From: Pteria penguin | Lineage: Eukaryota > Mollusca > Bivalvia > Pterioida > Pteriidae | Reading direction: 5' to 3' | Length of the DNA: 64,000 nt | Assembly: GCA_035048485.1 (NCBI GenBank) | Contig: CM068585.1 | Location: 59,411,118 to 59,475,117, forward strand | Shown: positions 1-12,604 of the stretch, in pieces | How the letters are laid out: the number at the start of each line of letters is the position of its first letter | Position numbering within the stretch: position 1 is the first letter of the stretch | Notes under the pieces: generated by a model | What the model was told of the DNA's origin: nothing | Seen by the model: only the letters and a program-made list of their open reading frames with translations | The model's database searches: none | Position numbers and translations under genes: made by a program

Positions 1-131
1 GGACAAACTATATTATGAATATTTACTTTGAACTATTAAGTCATTCGATCTGTATTTTACTACACACACACATATAGAGATGTCAAGCACAGGAATAAAA
101 AACATCAGACATGGATAATATCTATAATATT

Positions 132-276
132 CAGTGGCGGATCCAGGATTTCCGGAAAAAGGGGGGGGGGGGCATGTGTATTAGTCAAACGACTTAGCCA
201 ATTTTGGTGCTAAATCTGGATTTTTACTAGTAAATATGTGGCAAAAAAAAGGGGGGGGGCTCTAAATCCGCCACTT
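132..276. mobile_element. Small inverted-repeat DNA transposon (hAT-type MITE)
   Basis: The left end reads CAGTGGCGGATCCAGGATTT and the right end is its inverse, AAATCCGCCACTT, with G-tracts inside both ends. Ends beginning CAGTGGCGGAT are typical of non-autonomous hAT elements common in molluscs (family knowledge). A clean 8-bp target duplication is not visible; only ATATT is shared by the flanks. There is no coding capacity. Confidence 0.55.
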
Positions 277-1300
277 ATATTCATACAGATTGACTTAGAC
301 AGAAGGAAATAAATGATATTCTCATCGAGGCAATGTAGATGAGTGCATATACCATACCCCCACTCGAACACAACTGTACGGCAAACACCCTTTCCACCCA
401 CTCATCCCCTAAAATAATATTTATGTTGTCTTGCACAGACATAAGTAACATTGTAATCTGTACATATCAAATTACTGGTATGTATTAGTGATTAAATGGA
501 CTGAAGCGAACAAGAATTTGACTTGGATGTTACCTCGATTTTGATTGGTCGAGTCAGACTTATACAACCAGGATGTACTGTTGGCAACTCGCCAGATTCA
601 CTAGTATTGCTACCGTGTTCCTTATTTTATTCCTTGACCATTATTCAGTTTTGAAATTAATTCTCAAACTTCAAAAAGTAAAATCCATGATATAACCATA
701 AGAATCCATTTATTTTTGGAAATAATTTCTTTTTAATGATTACTTTGCTTTTCGTAGAAATATTCAAAGTATGACGCGTCATCAATTTTCTTGGAAACGA
801 GACTTGTGTAAAAAAGTTAATGAGAATGGGGAAGAAGGGTACAGCGTGGTGCCGTAAGGAAAACTGTTATCAACGGCATGATCACGCTAAATGTGTCACA
901 ACCAATCAGATGCAATACCTTTATCCATTTAATTAAGTATTACATCATTGTGAATCTGGGCGGAAACAAATCATAAATACTTAAAATATTAATGCGGATA
1001 GGCGCGATAACAGGAATTCAATGTAATATTCTTGTGAATTTACGCGGACTCAAATTTCGTATTATCTTTATGTTCGACAAAACATAAAGAATTTGCAAAC
1101 AATCAAAGATTCATAATTAGGTTTGGCGAGACATTAATATTAATTTTTCACGCTAAATTCTATCGCCATTCATGGTATGGATACAGAATTCTGAATGTTA
1201 CGTAATACCTTGACATATCTCAGCAAAAGTCGACTGATTAAAATTGAACTATATAAATGTGTATGTAAATTAAGTTAATTGACTGTATTTAAAACCACAC
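277..1300. other. No recognisable gene
   Basis: AT-rich sequence with scattered stops in all frames. I see no conserved protein, RNA gene or repeat unit here. Confidence 0.5.
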
Positions 1301-1309
1301 TATAGCAAT

Positions 1310-1667
1310 CAACAACAATAACAACAACAAGAGCAATAGGAAAAGGAATAGGAAAAGAAAATCAAAACAACAAAAGACAAACAAAACAAATCGAAAAACA
1401 AACAAACAATAAAAAAGCAAAGCAAAAAAAAAAAAAAAAAAAAAAAAGAAATGTATAACGAAGGGAAGAACGAAACCCACAAAAACTCAAAAGAAAATAA
1501 ATCGAAAATCCCAAAAACAAAAACAAACACATCTCAAACATTAGTGTATATTAACAGATTTTTCCGTCTTTCTATAATAAGTTTTGTAAAAGTAGATAAT
1601 GATTTTATGAAAAAATATAACACACAAACAAAACAAGACCCCCCCCCCCCCCCCCCCCCCCCCCCCC
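1310..1667. repeat. Low-complexity A-rich tract and poly-C run
   Basis: An (AAC/AAAAC)-rich stretch leads into an A homopolymer at about 1424-1447. After 190 bases of A-rich sequence comes a pure C run of about 29 bases at 1639-1667. Reading frames across it give only low-complexity peptide. Confidence 0.9.
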
Positions 1668-2084
1668 GACAACTGAATCCTCTCTAATTATAAGTTGATA
1701 CGGATTGGATAATTTGTGACTTAAGTTTCAGATCCTGATAAATGATGTCAATAAAAATCTGTAACTCCACACAAATATTGTAAAAAATAATTATATAGCT
1801 CTTTTACAAACAGTGTAAATGAATTCAGTGTAAATACAATTTTTCAGACCGCATCGAGTTTATGTCAGTTGAGAAATTTAAATTCACACCTGAAGGTAAC
1901 AACTGAAGGACCACAAGGGGAATGCATAGTCCCAACATTAATAAACTGCTGAGAATTTCGTGTCAAAATCAGAAACTGCGACAGACGCGGAGTGGTATTG
2001 ATTCATTGTTAAATAAATGACAACGTCGTTCTATTGTATTTTTCGAGAAAATATGTACTCACCCAACTCCTATCTCTTCTAGGA

Positions 2085-2345
2085 TTGGTAGGACTCTGGA
2101 TCCGCCCCTGACTAGGCGCCCTTTCAGTAAATGCACGTCGTATACAACATCGGAATCCCCTCCAACCTATTCATGTCTTCTCTAGTAACCAGCTGATGTT
2201 GGATCCGCCCCTAACTATGTGCCATTTCAGTAGATGCACGTTGTATTTAATATCGGGAGCCCCTCCAAACTATTCATCTCTTTCCTAGCAAGCAGCTGAT
2301 GATGGATCCGCCCCTGACAGGTGCCCTATCAGTAAGCATACGTTG
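2085..2345. repeat. Degenerate tandem repeat, about 103-bp unit, three copies
   Basis: The landmark GGATCCGCCCCT recurs at 2098, 2201 and 2304. Each is followed by a similar block (CAGTARATGCACGTYGTAT and CCCCTCCAA...CTATTCAT). The GGATCCGCCCCTGAC landmark resembles the ends of the hAT-type MITE at 132-276, so the array may have grown from a transposon end (inference). Confidence 0.75.
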
Positions 2346-3327
2346 TATATAATGTCTTTTATTACTCAGCCATCAGAGCCCGTATTGGACATCAGAGATA
2401 ATAAAGCTTTACTGGAAGAGAGAAATATTTGGTCAAATAGCTACCGCAATCTACAATCGCTTGCCCATATATATCTCTCGAAGACAGAAAATGGTTGGTC
2501 TGATATTTACAATTTTGTAAATTTGCATGTCAAGTCTATTATTCTGTACCGATAACATGGGGATCAATACGATCCAATTCTCAGTGGAATACACCACTCT
2601 TTTCCTCGATACATCAAACGTAAATTGGCTTTTGCATTTTGATCGCCCTCTATTTGGCTGGCAATCAATTCCCTGCACTAACCACGGGACGTAGTGAATC
2701 AAAGTTGGCAACATGGTCTGACCAACTCTTTGTCGTAGTCGACTTCGTGGAGACGCTTGTCTGTGAACATTAGTGACAATTAAACGATCTGTGGGTCGGT
2801 TCCGAGAACTGGCACTTGTCGCAATTTTTATTGAATCTTTTCCTGTGTGGAATATGATTTTAATTGCACAATATTTTATCCATAGATGTTGTCATAGTTA
2901 CCGAGCAATTATCGTTCGATTTGACATCAATTAAATTCCTATTATGGATTAGGCCTGGACTTGCCTGTCATTAGAGAAGCATTGTGTCAACACAGCTATT
3001 ATAGAATCTAATTGCCAAGCTCTTGACGAATATGTGCGTGACGCCACCTATCTCTACAAACCAAGTCACGAGTGCACCAAGTTCTGGCTAAATTGATTCC
3101 AATACATCAACACACTAAGAAAATCAGAAAATGAAATAAATGCATGATGGGAAAAAGATAACCTCTTGTAAAGAAAATATATTTTTCAACATCATCGATT
3201 TCGGTATGAAAAAAAGAAATTTTTTTTACTGCCTACCCATTTATTGGAACGTATAATTTTCATTCTTCTGCAAAAGATAGTTGATGTGTTTGAAATATCA
3301 AAAATGATGATAATAATGATGAAAATA

Positions 3328-3351
3328 ATATTACTACTACTACTACTACTG

Positions 3352-3402
<51 letters not shown>

Positions 3403-3481
3403 ATAATAATAATAATAATAACTTCGTAATGGTAAAAACAACAATTTAATAATGATAATAAACGATAAGGAAATAAAAAAG

Positions 3482-3517
<36 letters not shown>

Positions 3518-3536
3518 GAGGAAAAAAAAAAAAAAA
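3328..3536. repeat. (TAC)n/(TAA)n microsatellite and poly-A
   Basis: An uninterrupted ACT/TAC trinucleotide run of about 75 bases passes directly into (TAA)n, then after 60 bases into long A runs at 3484-3536. Confidence 0.95.
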
Positions 3537-3770
3537 GAAAGAAAAGAAAAGAATAAGGATTAGAAACAGAAAACGATCTTCAGATCTTATATTTTCCAGA
3601 TTTAAACAATTCGATAGTATATAAGTATTCGATGTTTTACATATTTTGAAAAAAGTTGAATGTACTGATTTATATGTAAGATAACACTTTATGCAAATAA
3701 TTTTGGGATATATTTCATACCGGATTTAGAAAAAAATTTTCATATCTGCTTTATTTTGAACGTAAATACA

Positions 3771-5575
3771 GAGCATCATGGCTTGACATTGGTGATGGTC
3801 ACTATCCGTGTCAGATGTGACTAGCACACAGGACATCATAGCTTGGCATTGGTGATGGTCATTGTCCGTGTCAGATGTGACTAGCAGACAGGACATCATA
3901 GCTTGGCATTGGTGATGGTCAATATCCGTATCAGATGTGACTAGCAGACAGAGCATCATAGCTTGGCATTGGTGATGGTCAATATCCGTATCAGATGTGA
4001 CTAGCAGACAGGGCATCATAGCTTGGCATCGGTGATGGTCATTATCCGTATCAGATGTGACTAGCAGACAGAGCATCATGGCTTGGCATTGGTGATGGTC
4101 AATATCCGTATCAGATGTGACTAGCAGACAGGACATCATAGCTTGGCATTGGTGACGGTCATTATCCGTGTCAGATGTGATCAGCAGACAGGGCATCATA
4201 GCTTGGCATTGGTGATGGTCATTATCCGTATCAGATGTGACTAGCAGACAGGACATCATAGCTTGGCAATGGTGATGGTCACTATCCGTATCAGATGTGG
4301 CCCGCAGACAGGACGTCATAGCTTGGCATTGGTGATGGTCACTATCCGTGTCAGATGTGGCTAGCAGACAGGACATCATAGCTTGGCATTGGTGATGGTC
4401 ACTATCCGTATCAGATGTGGCCAGCAGACAGGGCATCATAGCTTGGCATTGGTGATGGTCACTATCCGTGTCAGATGTGACTAGCAGACAGGGCATCATA
4501 GCTTGGCATTGGTGATGGTCACTATCCGTATCAGATGTGGCCAGCAGACAGGGCATCATAGCTTGGCATTGGTGATGGTCACTATCCGTATCAGATGTGG
4601 CTAGCAGACAGGACATCATAGCTTGGCATTGGTGATGGTCACTATCCGTGTCAGATGTGGCCAGCAGACAGGACATCATAGCTTGGCATTGGTGATGGTC
4701 ACTATCCGTATCAGATGTGGTCAGCAGACAGGACATCATAGCTTGGCATTGGTGATGGTCACTATCCGTATCAGATGTGGTCAGCAGACAGGACATCATA
4801 CCTTAGCATTGGTGATGGTCACTAACCTTATCAGGTGTGGCCAGCAGACAGGACATCATAGCTTGGCATTGGTGATGGTCACTATCCGTATCAGATGTGG
4901 CCAGCAGACAGGGCATCATAGCTTGGCATTGGTGATGGTCACTATCCGTATCAGATGTGGCTAGCAGACAGGACATCATAGCTTGGCATTGGTGATGGTC
5001 ATTGTCCGTATCAGATGTGATCAGCAGACAAGACATCATAGCTTGGCATTGGTGATGGTCATTATCCGTATCAGATGTGGTCAGCAGACGGCATCATAGC
5101 TAAGCATTGGTGATGGTCACTATCCGTATCAGATGTGGCCAGCAGACAGGACATCATAGCTTGGCATTGGTGAGGGTCACTATCCGTATCAATTGTGGTC
5201 AGCAGACAGGACATCATACCTTAGCATTGGTGATGGTCACTATCCGTATCAGATGTGGCTAGCAGACAGGATACCATAGCTTGGCATTGGTGATGGTCAC
5301 GGTCCTTGTCGGATGTGGCCAGCACACAGGACATCATAGCTTGGCATTGGTGATGGTCACTATCCGTGTCAGATGTGGCTAGCAGACAGGATACCATAGC
5401 TTGCCATTGGTGATGGTCACGGTCCTTGTCGGATGTGGCCAGCACACAGGACATCATAGCTTGGCATTGGTGATGGTCACTATCCGTATCAGATGTGGCT
5501 AGCAGACAGGACACCATAGCTTGGCATTGGTGATGGTCACGGTCCTTGTCAGACAGGGCATCATAGCCTAGCGTT
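3771..5575. repeat. 60-bp minisatellite, about 30 copies
   Basis: The unit contains CATTGGTGATGGTC, ATCCGTATCAGATGTG and AGCAGACAGGACATCATAG and repeats every 60 bases with little length change; one 2-base deletion near 5090 shifts the register. As 60 is a multiple of three, the array stays open for long distances: on the minus strand it reads a 20-residue repeat (core TSDTDSDHHQCQAMMSCL) without a stop from 4799 to 3726, and a plus-strand frame is open at 4623-4964. From about 5220 on, units alternate in pairs (TATCCG type and GGTCCTTGTC type), giving a 120-bp higher-order period. I see no splice signals or conserved domain to support a gene. Confidence 0.95.
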
Positions 5576-6065
5576 GATGATACTCATTCTGTATAAATAA
5601 ATATAGAACATATATACCTTTTAATTTTTATGCACCATATGCGCATTTCGACAAGTTATATCTCTTCTGCTCGTGGCCGAATGATTGGAATTCTCAAAAT
5701 ATATAAAAATATGAAGAGCACTGTTGAAGCCAAACTGACCGAAAAGTGAACCAAAGAATCTTTCTAAGGACAGAGCTATGCATAAAGGAGATACTCCTTA
5801 GTTTTAGAGTGATTTACTCAATTTGATGACAGAAAAATTGAAGTATACATGTCATGTCAGTACAAAAGCACTAAAAACTAGACTTATGATGCCCTCGAGA
5901 ACCATCAGCAGTGTCACCGGCCTAGTGGTTATAGTAAATATAGAACATATATAACTTTTAATTTTGTGCACCTTATCTGGACTATTTAAAGGGGTGGTTA
6001 TACACAGAGTAGAAACATTCGATGTCATAAGCGGTCAAGTATCAAAATACTGACTTTAAAAGTAT

Positions 6066-6069
<4 letters not shown>

Positions 6070-6114
<45 letters not shown>
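6070..6114. repeat. (CT)n microsatellite
   Basis: A pure CT dinucleotide run of about 45 bases. Confidence 0.98.
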
Positions 6115-6117
<3 letters not shown>

Positions 6118-7170
6118 GTCTTATGCCCATATTGATCCCTCAGTGCTTAGAGTGTGTCCGTTATATATGCAATACATCAGATGTTGTCGCTTTCAGGACC
6201 GCAGGAAACATTTCAAAAATGATGTGGAAAGGGGGGGGGGGTGACCAAACCCCGAATTCAGTTCCGTTTGGTAACGTGATAAAGCATTGGTCCACGATCG
6301 GCGAAAAAAGTTTGGGGTGGGGTTGCCCTTCGGGCCTCGGTTCTTGCGGACCTGTCTTTATTACTGAAATAGGTCAAACAAAATCAGACACAAACAAACA
6401 CATATTCACAGCAACATACCAAGGTTGGCATTTATGACTGGAAAACTGAGGGGAGACCATATCATGTTGCTGGGAAAATTAATCTTCTGCGCGCGCAGTC
6501 TTCATCAAAATGTGCAAGACATTTGTGAAAATCAATGGATAAGATAAATGTTTTAGAGTTCTTCCTCGTAATCATTCTCGCCTCTAGTTTTCCCTGATGT
6601 TCATTCTCAGGACCTTTTGTGAAGCATGGCACAAAGTATGAAACTGAATGCAAACTTTCAGTGTAAATAGTAAAGAATTACCATAAGCGTTTTTCTTTTA
6701 TTGATCATTAACAGGTGCTTTTGACAGAAAAAAGTTTTATGGTAAAAAGAATAGAGTCTCAAAAGTACCTACAGGTCACACATTTCCAATTTTTTACATT
6801 AAAGGATTTCTTCAGTACCTCGATAAATGCAAGTTTCAGTGAAAACGTTAGCACCATACATAGTCTCGCGCTGTCACACGATTTTCAGATTATTGGAAAA
6901 TATACCTCTAGTCATCTCCCACGAATTCGATGATTGCCAAATGGTGCTCCTGGTGTTAAATGCAAGATGTATGTTCCATTAAATGTACATGCACCAGAGG
7001 AGTTTTGGAACCTTGATCTCTCTCTGTATTCTCGAAGTACCGTGATTACTGCATGTTATACGGTAACGTACTGTCACCATTTCCACGTTGGTTATACACC
7101 AAGGATTCACATATCTAAATGTCCTAGTTTTGGAATATTCACTTTGCTTTCACTGCTTCCAAATAGATAT
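6115..7170. other. No recognisable gene
   Basis: Open stretches of about 70-105 codons exist but show no recognisable domain and contain G-runs. Nothing further can be assigned. Confidence 0.4.
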
Positions 7171-7173
7171 GGG

Positions 7174-7349
7174 ATTGGTTGGTTGGTTAATTGGTGTTTT
7201 ACGTCGCTTTCAACAATTTTACCCTTATATCGCGACATGGAAGCAGGAGGTAACCAACCTCTTAAACATAGTGGCGCAATCCAGGGAATTGAACCCAGAT
7301 CGTCGGCGCCGCAAGCCTAGCGCTTGACCACTACACCAAGCCTGTCCCT
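7174..7349 (-). mobile_element. tRNA-derived SINE (family B)
   Basis: On the minus strand it starts with a tRNA-like head: A box TTGGTGTAGTGGTCAAGC and a B-box-like GGTTCAATTCC. It ends in GACGTAAAACACCAATTAAC followed by CCAACCAACC. Other copies lie at 10466, 36687 and 42170. SINEs of this design are common in bivalves; the elements are copied by a partner LINE and encode no protein. Confidence 0.85.
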
Positions 7350-7386
7350 AATAGAAATGGGGATGTAGGAATCTGGAAACTTGTAA

Positions 7387-7450
7387 ATCACACCAATGGA
7401 CTGTTAATGTCAGTTTACCGTCCTAAGTCGGCTACTGGGCGATTGTAAAA
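7387..7450 (+). mobile_element. Decayed 3' tail of the Penelope-like element
   Basis: CACACCAATGGA and CCGTCCTAAGTCGG match the conserved 3' tail seen at 21080-21165, 27175-27230 and 63140-63200. Only about 60 bases are recognisable. Confidence 0.5.
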
Positions 7451-9360
7451 GAAAAAGTTTTCCGGGCAGCGTTGTTCCGGATGGATCAAGCAGCGACTGA
7501 CGCCTACTGACAAGAGATTATTCCCTAATAATCCCTCTCAAGTTCAGGGTCCATAAATTGGACCAATTTTCAGACAAGCCATCATGCGGCTTATCATCTC
7601 CTTATAAACAGTTGACGTAGAAATAAAATTGCCCATAAAAAAGACGAATAAAATTTCCAGTGGCATGGGTAGCAGGTAACACTAGGATCATCTTTTAAAT
7701 TAATAAGAGAATCAATACTTTAGACCTGAGTAATCTTATCCCGCCAACCCACCCAACCCGCAAAAACCCTTCAGCACTCCCAACCATTATTTATTGTCGT
7801 TAATTCATTTATCTAGCTTTTCTTGAAGTAACAGAACCCGGATGTGGGAATATATATCATTGTAGAACTACAGTACTTCATGTGTTAGCTTAGAGAGTAA
7901 ATGTATAAATGTGCCTAAATAACTTCAGTAACTTGATGTTCAAGCTGCCTCAAACAATCAATGCTTCAACTCAGTGCCAAACTATAACCTTGATTTATAA
8001 AAGTAAATACATCTATACTATTAAAACCTGGGATATTCAAACCAATCAACCAACCAACCAACCAGAAACACAGCACTGAGTTATTTTACCGACATTGAAT
8101 GAAACTTACATTCTAATTTATTGACAAACCTGTCATAATGTATTTCATCATAACTACATTAGTGGGAATGTGGGCCCGTAGAATATTTTGTGAGGGTTTT
8201 TTGTTAAACTATTCATATTTTGATACATTTATACATTCCCATGGAAATCATTGTCATATAGTTGAGTCAGAATTGTCTTGTGCTTTCTACTCAATGATCT
8301 GAAAATATAAATCGTCAAACGTCAAATTGGACACCATTAAATGTTGACCAGTTGATTCTGATGATGGATTAAGGGAATGCTGATTTGACGGACGGTGCAG
8401 AACGATTTTACAATTTAATTCCACCAATAGCAGAATTTCCCCTCCAGGTGATATCAGTGCGATTGAAATCGAATGTGCAGTATTGATTTCCTGGAGATGA
8501 TAAAAGTTATAAGATTTGCTTAGAACCATGCACTGACAATACCTGTAGAGTTAATTTCCAATGTTCGCTTATCTGTTTAATTGATAGAGTAATAAAACAT
8601 TGGTAACGGAAAATACCTGTGTTCTTGGGTACACTATAAAGAAGAAAGGACTTGTAAACGTCAACATTTTGGGTATTAGTCGTTAACAGCAGATAACAAA
8701 AAATTTGACACCGTTGATCTTTGATACAAATCAATGTAATTTGAGCAAAAGACTTTGCACCCTAGTTCGTGGATTTCTAAGTACAGTCATATGATTTCAT
8801 GAAAATGACGAATAGAAATTAAATCTCTCGTAGAGTTTTTTTTTTTTTACTTATTTCAGCTCTGATGCTCTACAAAATTACAACAATGCGTCGAAACACA
8901 AGAAGTCCCCCATCTTCTTCTGTTGCGGAGAAGTTAAAATTATGACTTTTGGCGCAGGTCACTCCGGAGTCCGTATTCCCAGCACTTTCAGGTACTGGTG
9001 TCGTGATACAGGTGAAATGACTTTGAATGTGACATGAGACAAATAAAATCTATCCGAGTCAAGAGAGACCGATTGTCTGTAGGGAGATAAACTCTCAGTA
9101 TTAGAACGAACTGTATCCATGGTTATGATGGAAGGTTGTTTCAGTATAAAGAAAGGACTTCTGTTTTTAAGATATTGCCAAAATGAATCTAAATTATGAG
9201 AAGTGACGAATTCTAAACTGAGCAGGAAAACAGTTTCAATATTATTGACACAAGGAATCTAAGTAATGTTGGCAATCTTCATACAGCATTATCATCAAGC
9301 CTGCAGATTGTTTTACACGTTGTACGACATTCAAGGATCGACGAGAGAAAATAATATCCA
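7451..9360. other. No recognisable gene
   Basis: AT-rich sequence with only short ORFs. A CAACCAACCAACC string at about 8045 resembles the tail of SINE family B, but no head is visible next to it. Confidence 0.45.
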
Positions 9361-9539
9361 ATTAAAAAGGTGAAATGAATAAATAAATAAATAATGATGA
9401 TAACAAAATTATAGCACACACGCACAAAAAAAGAATCAAACAAAATACAGACGATAAAAAATGTAAAAAATCAATACTGCTAATGATACATTTTGATGAA
9501 GTAAATGATGATGATTATGGTAATAATGAAATAAAAAAG

Positions 9540-9572
9540 ATTAAATACATAGATAAATAAATAAATAAATAG

Positions 9573-9603
<31 letters not shown>

Positions 9604-9696
9604 TAATAATTAAAATAAAAATAATAAAAATAAAAAGAACAAAAGCAAAAACAACAACAACAACAACAACAACAACAAAACAACAACAACAACAAC

Positions 9697-9755
<59 letters not shown>

Positions 9756-9780
9756 TAATAATAATTATAATAATCATTAC

Positions 9781-9819
<39 letters not shown>

Positions 9820-9860
9820 TACAACAACAACAACAACAACAATAATAATAATAATAATAA

Positions 9861-9891
<31 letters not shown>

Positions 9892-9991
9892 AACAACAAC
9901 AACAACAACAAGGACAACAACAACAACAATAATAATAATGATGATGATGATGATGATAACAATTACAACAACAACAACAACAACAACAATA

Positions 9992-10061
<70 letters not shown>

Positions 10062-10065
10062 TAAA
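9540..10065. repeat. Compound trinucleotide microsatellite
   Basis: The tract switches repeatedly between (AAT)n, (AAC)n, (AAG)n and (ATG)n blocks while keeping trinucleotide register for most of 500 bases. The minus strand therefore has a long open frame of poly-Y/C/S/V/I, which is not a real gene. Confidence 0.97.
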
Positions 10066-10202
10066 TAATAGTGAAAACAGTTTTTGAATGGCAATGCCTC
10101 ATCTCTTAGATGACTACATGTAATTTTCTACTATTGATTTTTCAAATTTTGGTAAATATTTTCACTCTAATTTGAACCTGCATTTTGTTCCATTCAAATT
10201 TA

Positions 10203-10230
10203 ATCCCCCCCCCCCCCCCCAAAAAAAAAA
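10203..10230. repeat. Poly-C/poly-A tract
   Basis: A C run of about 17 bases is followed directly by an A run of about 10. Confidence 0.95.
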
Positions 10231-10465
10231 GAAGAAAAAAAGCAAATAACAAATCAGACATGTATGTAAACATAAGTAAGACTTGCAGTAAAATGGGAGT
10301 AAATGCGAGAAATATATCAAATATGATGAAACCGGAACAGGAAACAGCAACATGTGTGTAATGACCCCAGTAATACAATTAAACCTAAAGCTAGAATCAA
10401 ACTATTGAAATCTACCAAGTTCGTATTTTACTTGGGTTAAATTTGTTAGTTGGATTTTGGGGGAT

Positions 10466-10607
10466 TTAATGTCGCTTTCAACAACTTTCCGATCACATGG
10501 AAGCAAGAGGTTACCAGCCTGTTTAACATATTGGCGCAGTGCGGTTGTCGAACCCGGATGGCCTGCGCCGATAGGTCAGCGCTTAACCACTACAGCAACT
10601 CTGTTCC
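10466..10607 (-). mobile_element. tRNA-derived SINE (family B), diverged
   Basis: It matches the SINE at 7174 over TCGCTTTCAACAA, CATGGAAGCA and GCGCTTAACCACTAC. On the minus strand the A-box region reads GTAGTGGTTAAGCGC and the B-box region GGGTTCGAC. The CCAACC tail is mostly lost. Confidence 0.75.
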
Positions 10608-10740
10608 TTTATATCATTAAGTTCATGTATACTTTGTGTATAACACAAGGAATTCGTTCATGATACCACATGAAGAAATAAAATTTTATTATAAATTGTT
10701 TTTACTCTACACTGTAATATGGTAAATGTATTTAGTAAAG

Positions 10741-11012
10741 TCATTGTGGTTTAATGGTTGAGATGCTGGGTTTGTGACCGAGAGGTGCTGGGTTCGAATT
10801 CCGACGTGGGAAAACCGTGTTTTGTATTGCGGGTGAGACAGTAAAAACCGAGGTCTCGTGTCACGGTAAGTATGTCACGTAAAAGATCCGTCACTGCGCA
10901 TGCCTCGGGTGGGTCCGTTGCAAAGGTTTAGATTTTAATGCCAAACATCAGGCAGATGCCGTAACCACATACGTGAAATAAGCGTGGAGTGACGTAAAAC
11001 AAAACTCTATCT
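10741..11012 (+). mobile_element. tRNA-derived SINE (family A), near full length
   Basis: The head carries an A box (TGGTTTAATGGTTGAG) and a B box (GGGTTCGAATTCC) about 45 bases apart, the RNA polymerase III promoter layout. The body includes GTAAAAACCGAGGTC and GATGCCGTAACCACATACG, and the 3' end reads GGAGTGACGTAAAACAAAAC then (CTAT)n. A similar copy in the opposite orientation is at 11612, with older fragments at 12085, 12605, 14655 and 27346. Families A and B share the ...GACGTAAAAC end, so they probably used related LINE machinery (inference). Confidence 0.85.
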
Positions 11013-11436
11013 ATCCATATATTTAGTACATGTTTATGTCTGCTTTAAAATGTAAAATATCCGACCAAACTCAGGGATGGTGATCTTTTGATAAATTTAA
11101 CAGTTTCGTATAAAAAACAACACGAATTATGTCGTAAAACAACACTATAAGCTGATTTATATAACTAATATCTGGATAGAATCTAAAGTCTACAAAAAAG
11201 TTTGTCTGCTGACTCGACCCTTTTTACTCCTGAGGTTTGTGTACGGGACGCTATCAAGGAGATTTGACTGGGAGAGAATGACTCCTATTCTCCAGCTCTC
11301 TGTTCCAGAAAAGAATGCTGGATACAAAATGAAATCAGTTCTAATCACAAATTGCTATATGTTTAACGATGTATCAAGAGGAATATACAAATAGTTATAA
11401 TACAAGAAGGGTAACTCTTGCAAAACATTCCTTACC

Positions 11437-11440
<4 letters not shown>

Positions 11441-11485
<45 letters not shown>
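11441..11485. repeat. (CT)n microsatellite
   Basis: A pure CT run of about 45 bases, much like the one at 6070. Confidence 0.98.
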
Positions 11486-11487
<2 letters not shown>

Positions 11488-11611
11488 ACTGAATAATTCT
11501 TCAGTTACTTAAAAAGCCTCTACACATATACCTAAAAAATCTAAGAAAAGCATATTATTCATGAATGAAAAGACAATTGTAAACATAAAAAACCCCCAAG
11601 CATATAAGATT

Positions 11612-11877
11612 GATTGATTATTGTTTTACGTCACTCCACGATTATTTCACGTATATGGTGACGGCATCTGCCTGATGCTTTCCATACAAACTTAGACCTT
11701 TGCACCGACCCATCCGAAGCAGTGAGGGATCTTTTACATTCCGCACCTGCCGTGACAAGGGACCTCGGTTTTTACTGTCTCATCCGAAAGACAGAACACC
11801 GGTGCGCCAAGGGCGGGAGTCGAACCCGGACCTGTCGATCACGAGCCAAGAATTTATCCACTGGGCCACCTCGGCTT
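11612..11877 (-). mobile_element. tRNA-derived SINE (family A)
   Basis: It is the reverse orientation of the 10741 family. Minus-strand A box GGTGGCCCAGTGGATAA, B box GGGTTCGACTCC, body ACAGTAAAAACCGAGGTCCC and 3' end GGAGTGACGTAAAACAATAA then (TCAA)n. Head and tail are both present, so it is essentially complete. Confidence 0.85.
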
Positions 11878-12084
11878 CCAAGGATATGAAAGAATTTCTT
11901 TTGTCTTGGAATCTTATTATGTAATCCGGAAGAAAGTACTTAAATTGTACCTATCGAGTGATCGATGAGTTCCGGCATTATTAATGTTTCATACGATTCA
12001 CCGAGATTGATAAAGATATAGATAACGAATTCGAAGATTACTTCAGAAATCGATGCCGCTCGCATGTGTAAGGGAGTGTTCGAT

Positions 12085-12225
12085 ATTTATTTTGACGCTT
12101 TCTATACAATACTATCCCACATTCATTTCTCGGACACAGGACCTCGGATTTTACGCTTCCTCCGAAAGTGTGCCCATGGCGGGAATCTATCCTTGGACCT
12201 CTCAGTCACCATCCAAATACACAAC
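12085..12225 (-). mobile_element. Old SINE family A fragment
   Basis: The order of GGACCTCGG(A/T)TTTTAC, TCCGAAAG and GGCGGGAATC matches the 11612 copy, with heavy divergence and no recognisable 3' tail. Confidence 0.55.
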
Positions 12226-12604
12226 TCATGTTTGTATCAAAAATCAATTGCTGTAGTGTAAAAGACAAATAAATATATCCACTATCTGAAAACAATCTTC
12301 TGTCTGTACTTTCAATAAACTGATTAAATTTTCGGGATCGAAATTCAAAATCCTTTTTTTTTCATTTGGGCGTACTATATGACTTTTATATTTCAAGTAG
12401 ATGTTTTAGCCATTCGAACAAATAGGGTTTATACGTTTAAAATATTATATTTAAACGATTCTGGAAAATGATTTATCAATTTCGGTGAAGCACAATTTAG
12501 CCTTTTTTGCAATTACAGAATATCAACAGGTAATGAGATAAGACCTTACCGATTGATTTGTTTTCGTCAAAACATGATTATGGTTGATGTATTGTACAGA
12601 AATT

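Noticed and set aside
3726..4799. A 357-codon ORF of a repeated 20-residue peptide
   Set aside because: It is simply the 60-bp minisatellite read in one frame; other frames and the other strand are also open, and there is no signal peptide, splice site or conserved domain.
9480..10102. Long minus-strand ORFs of poly-tyrosine, cysteine and leucine
   Set aside because: They come from the trinucleotide microsatellite and have no protein-like composition.
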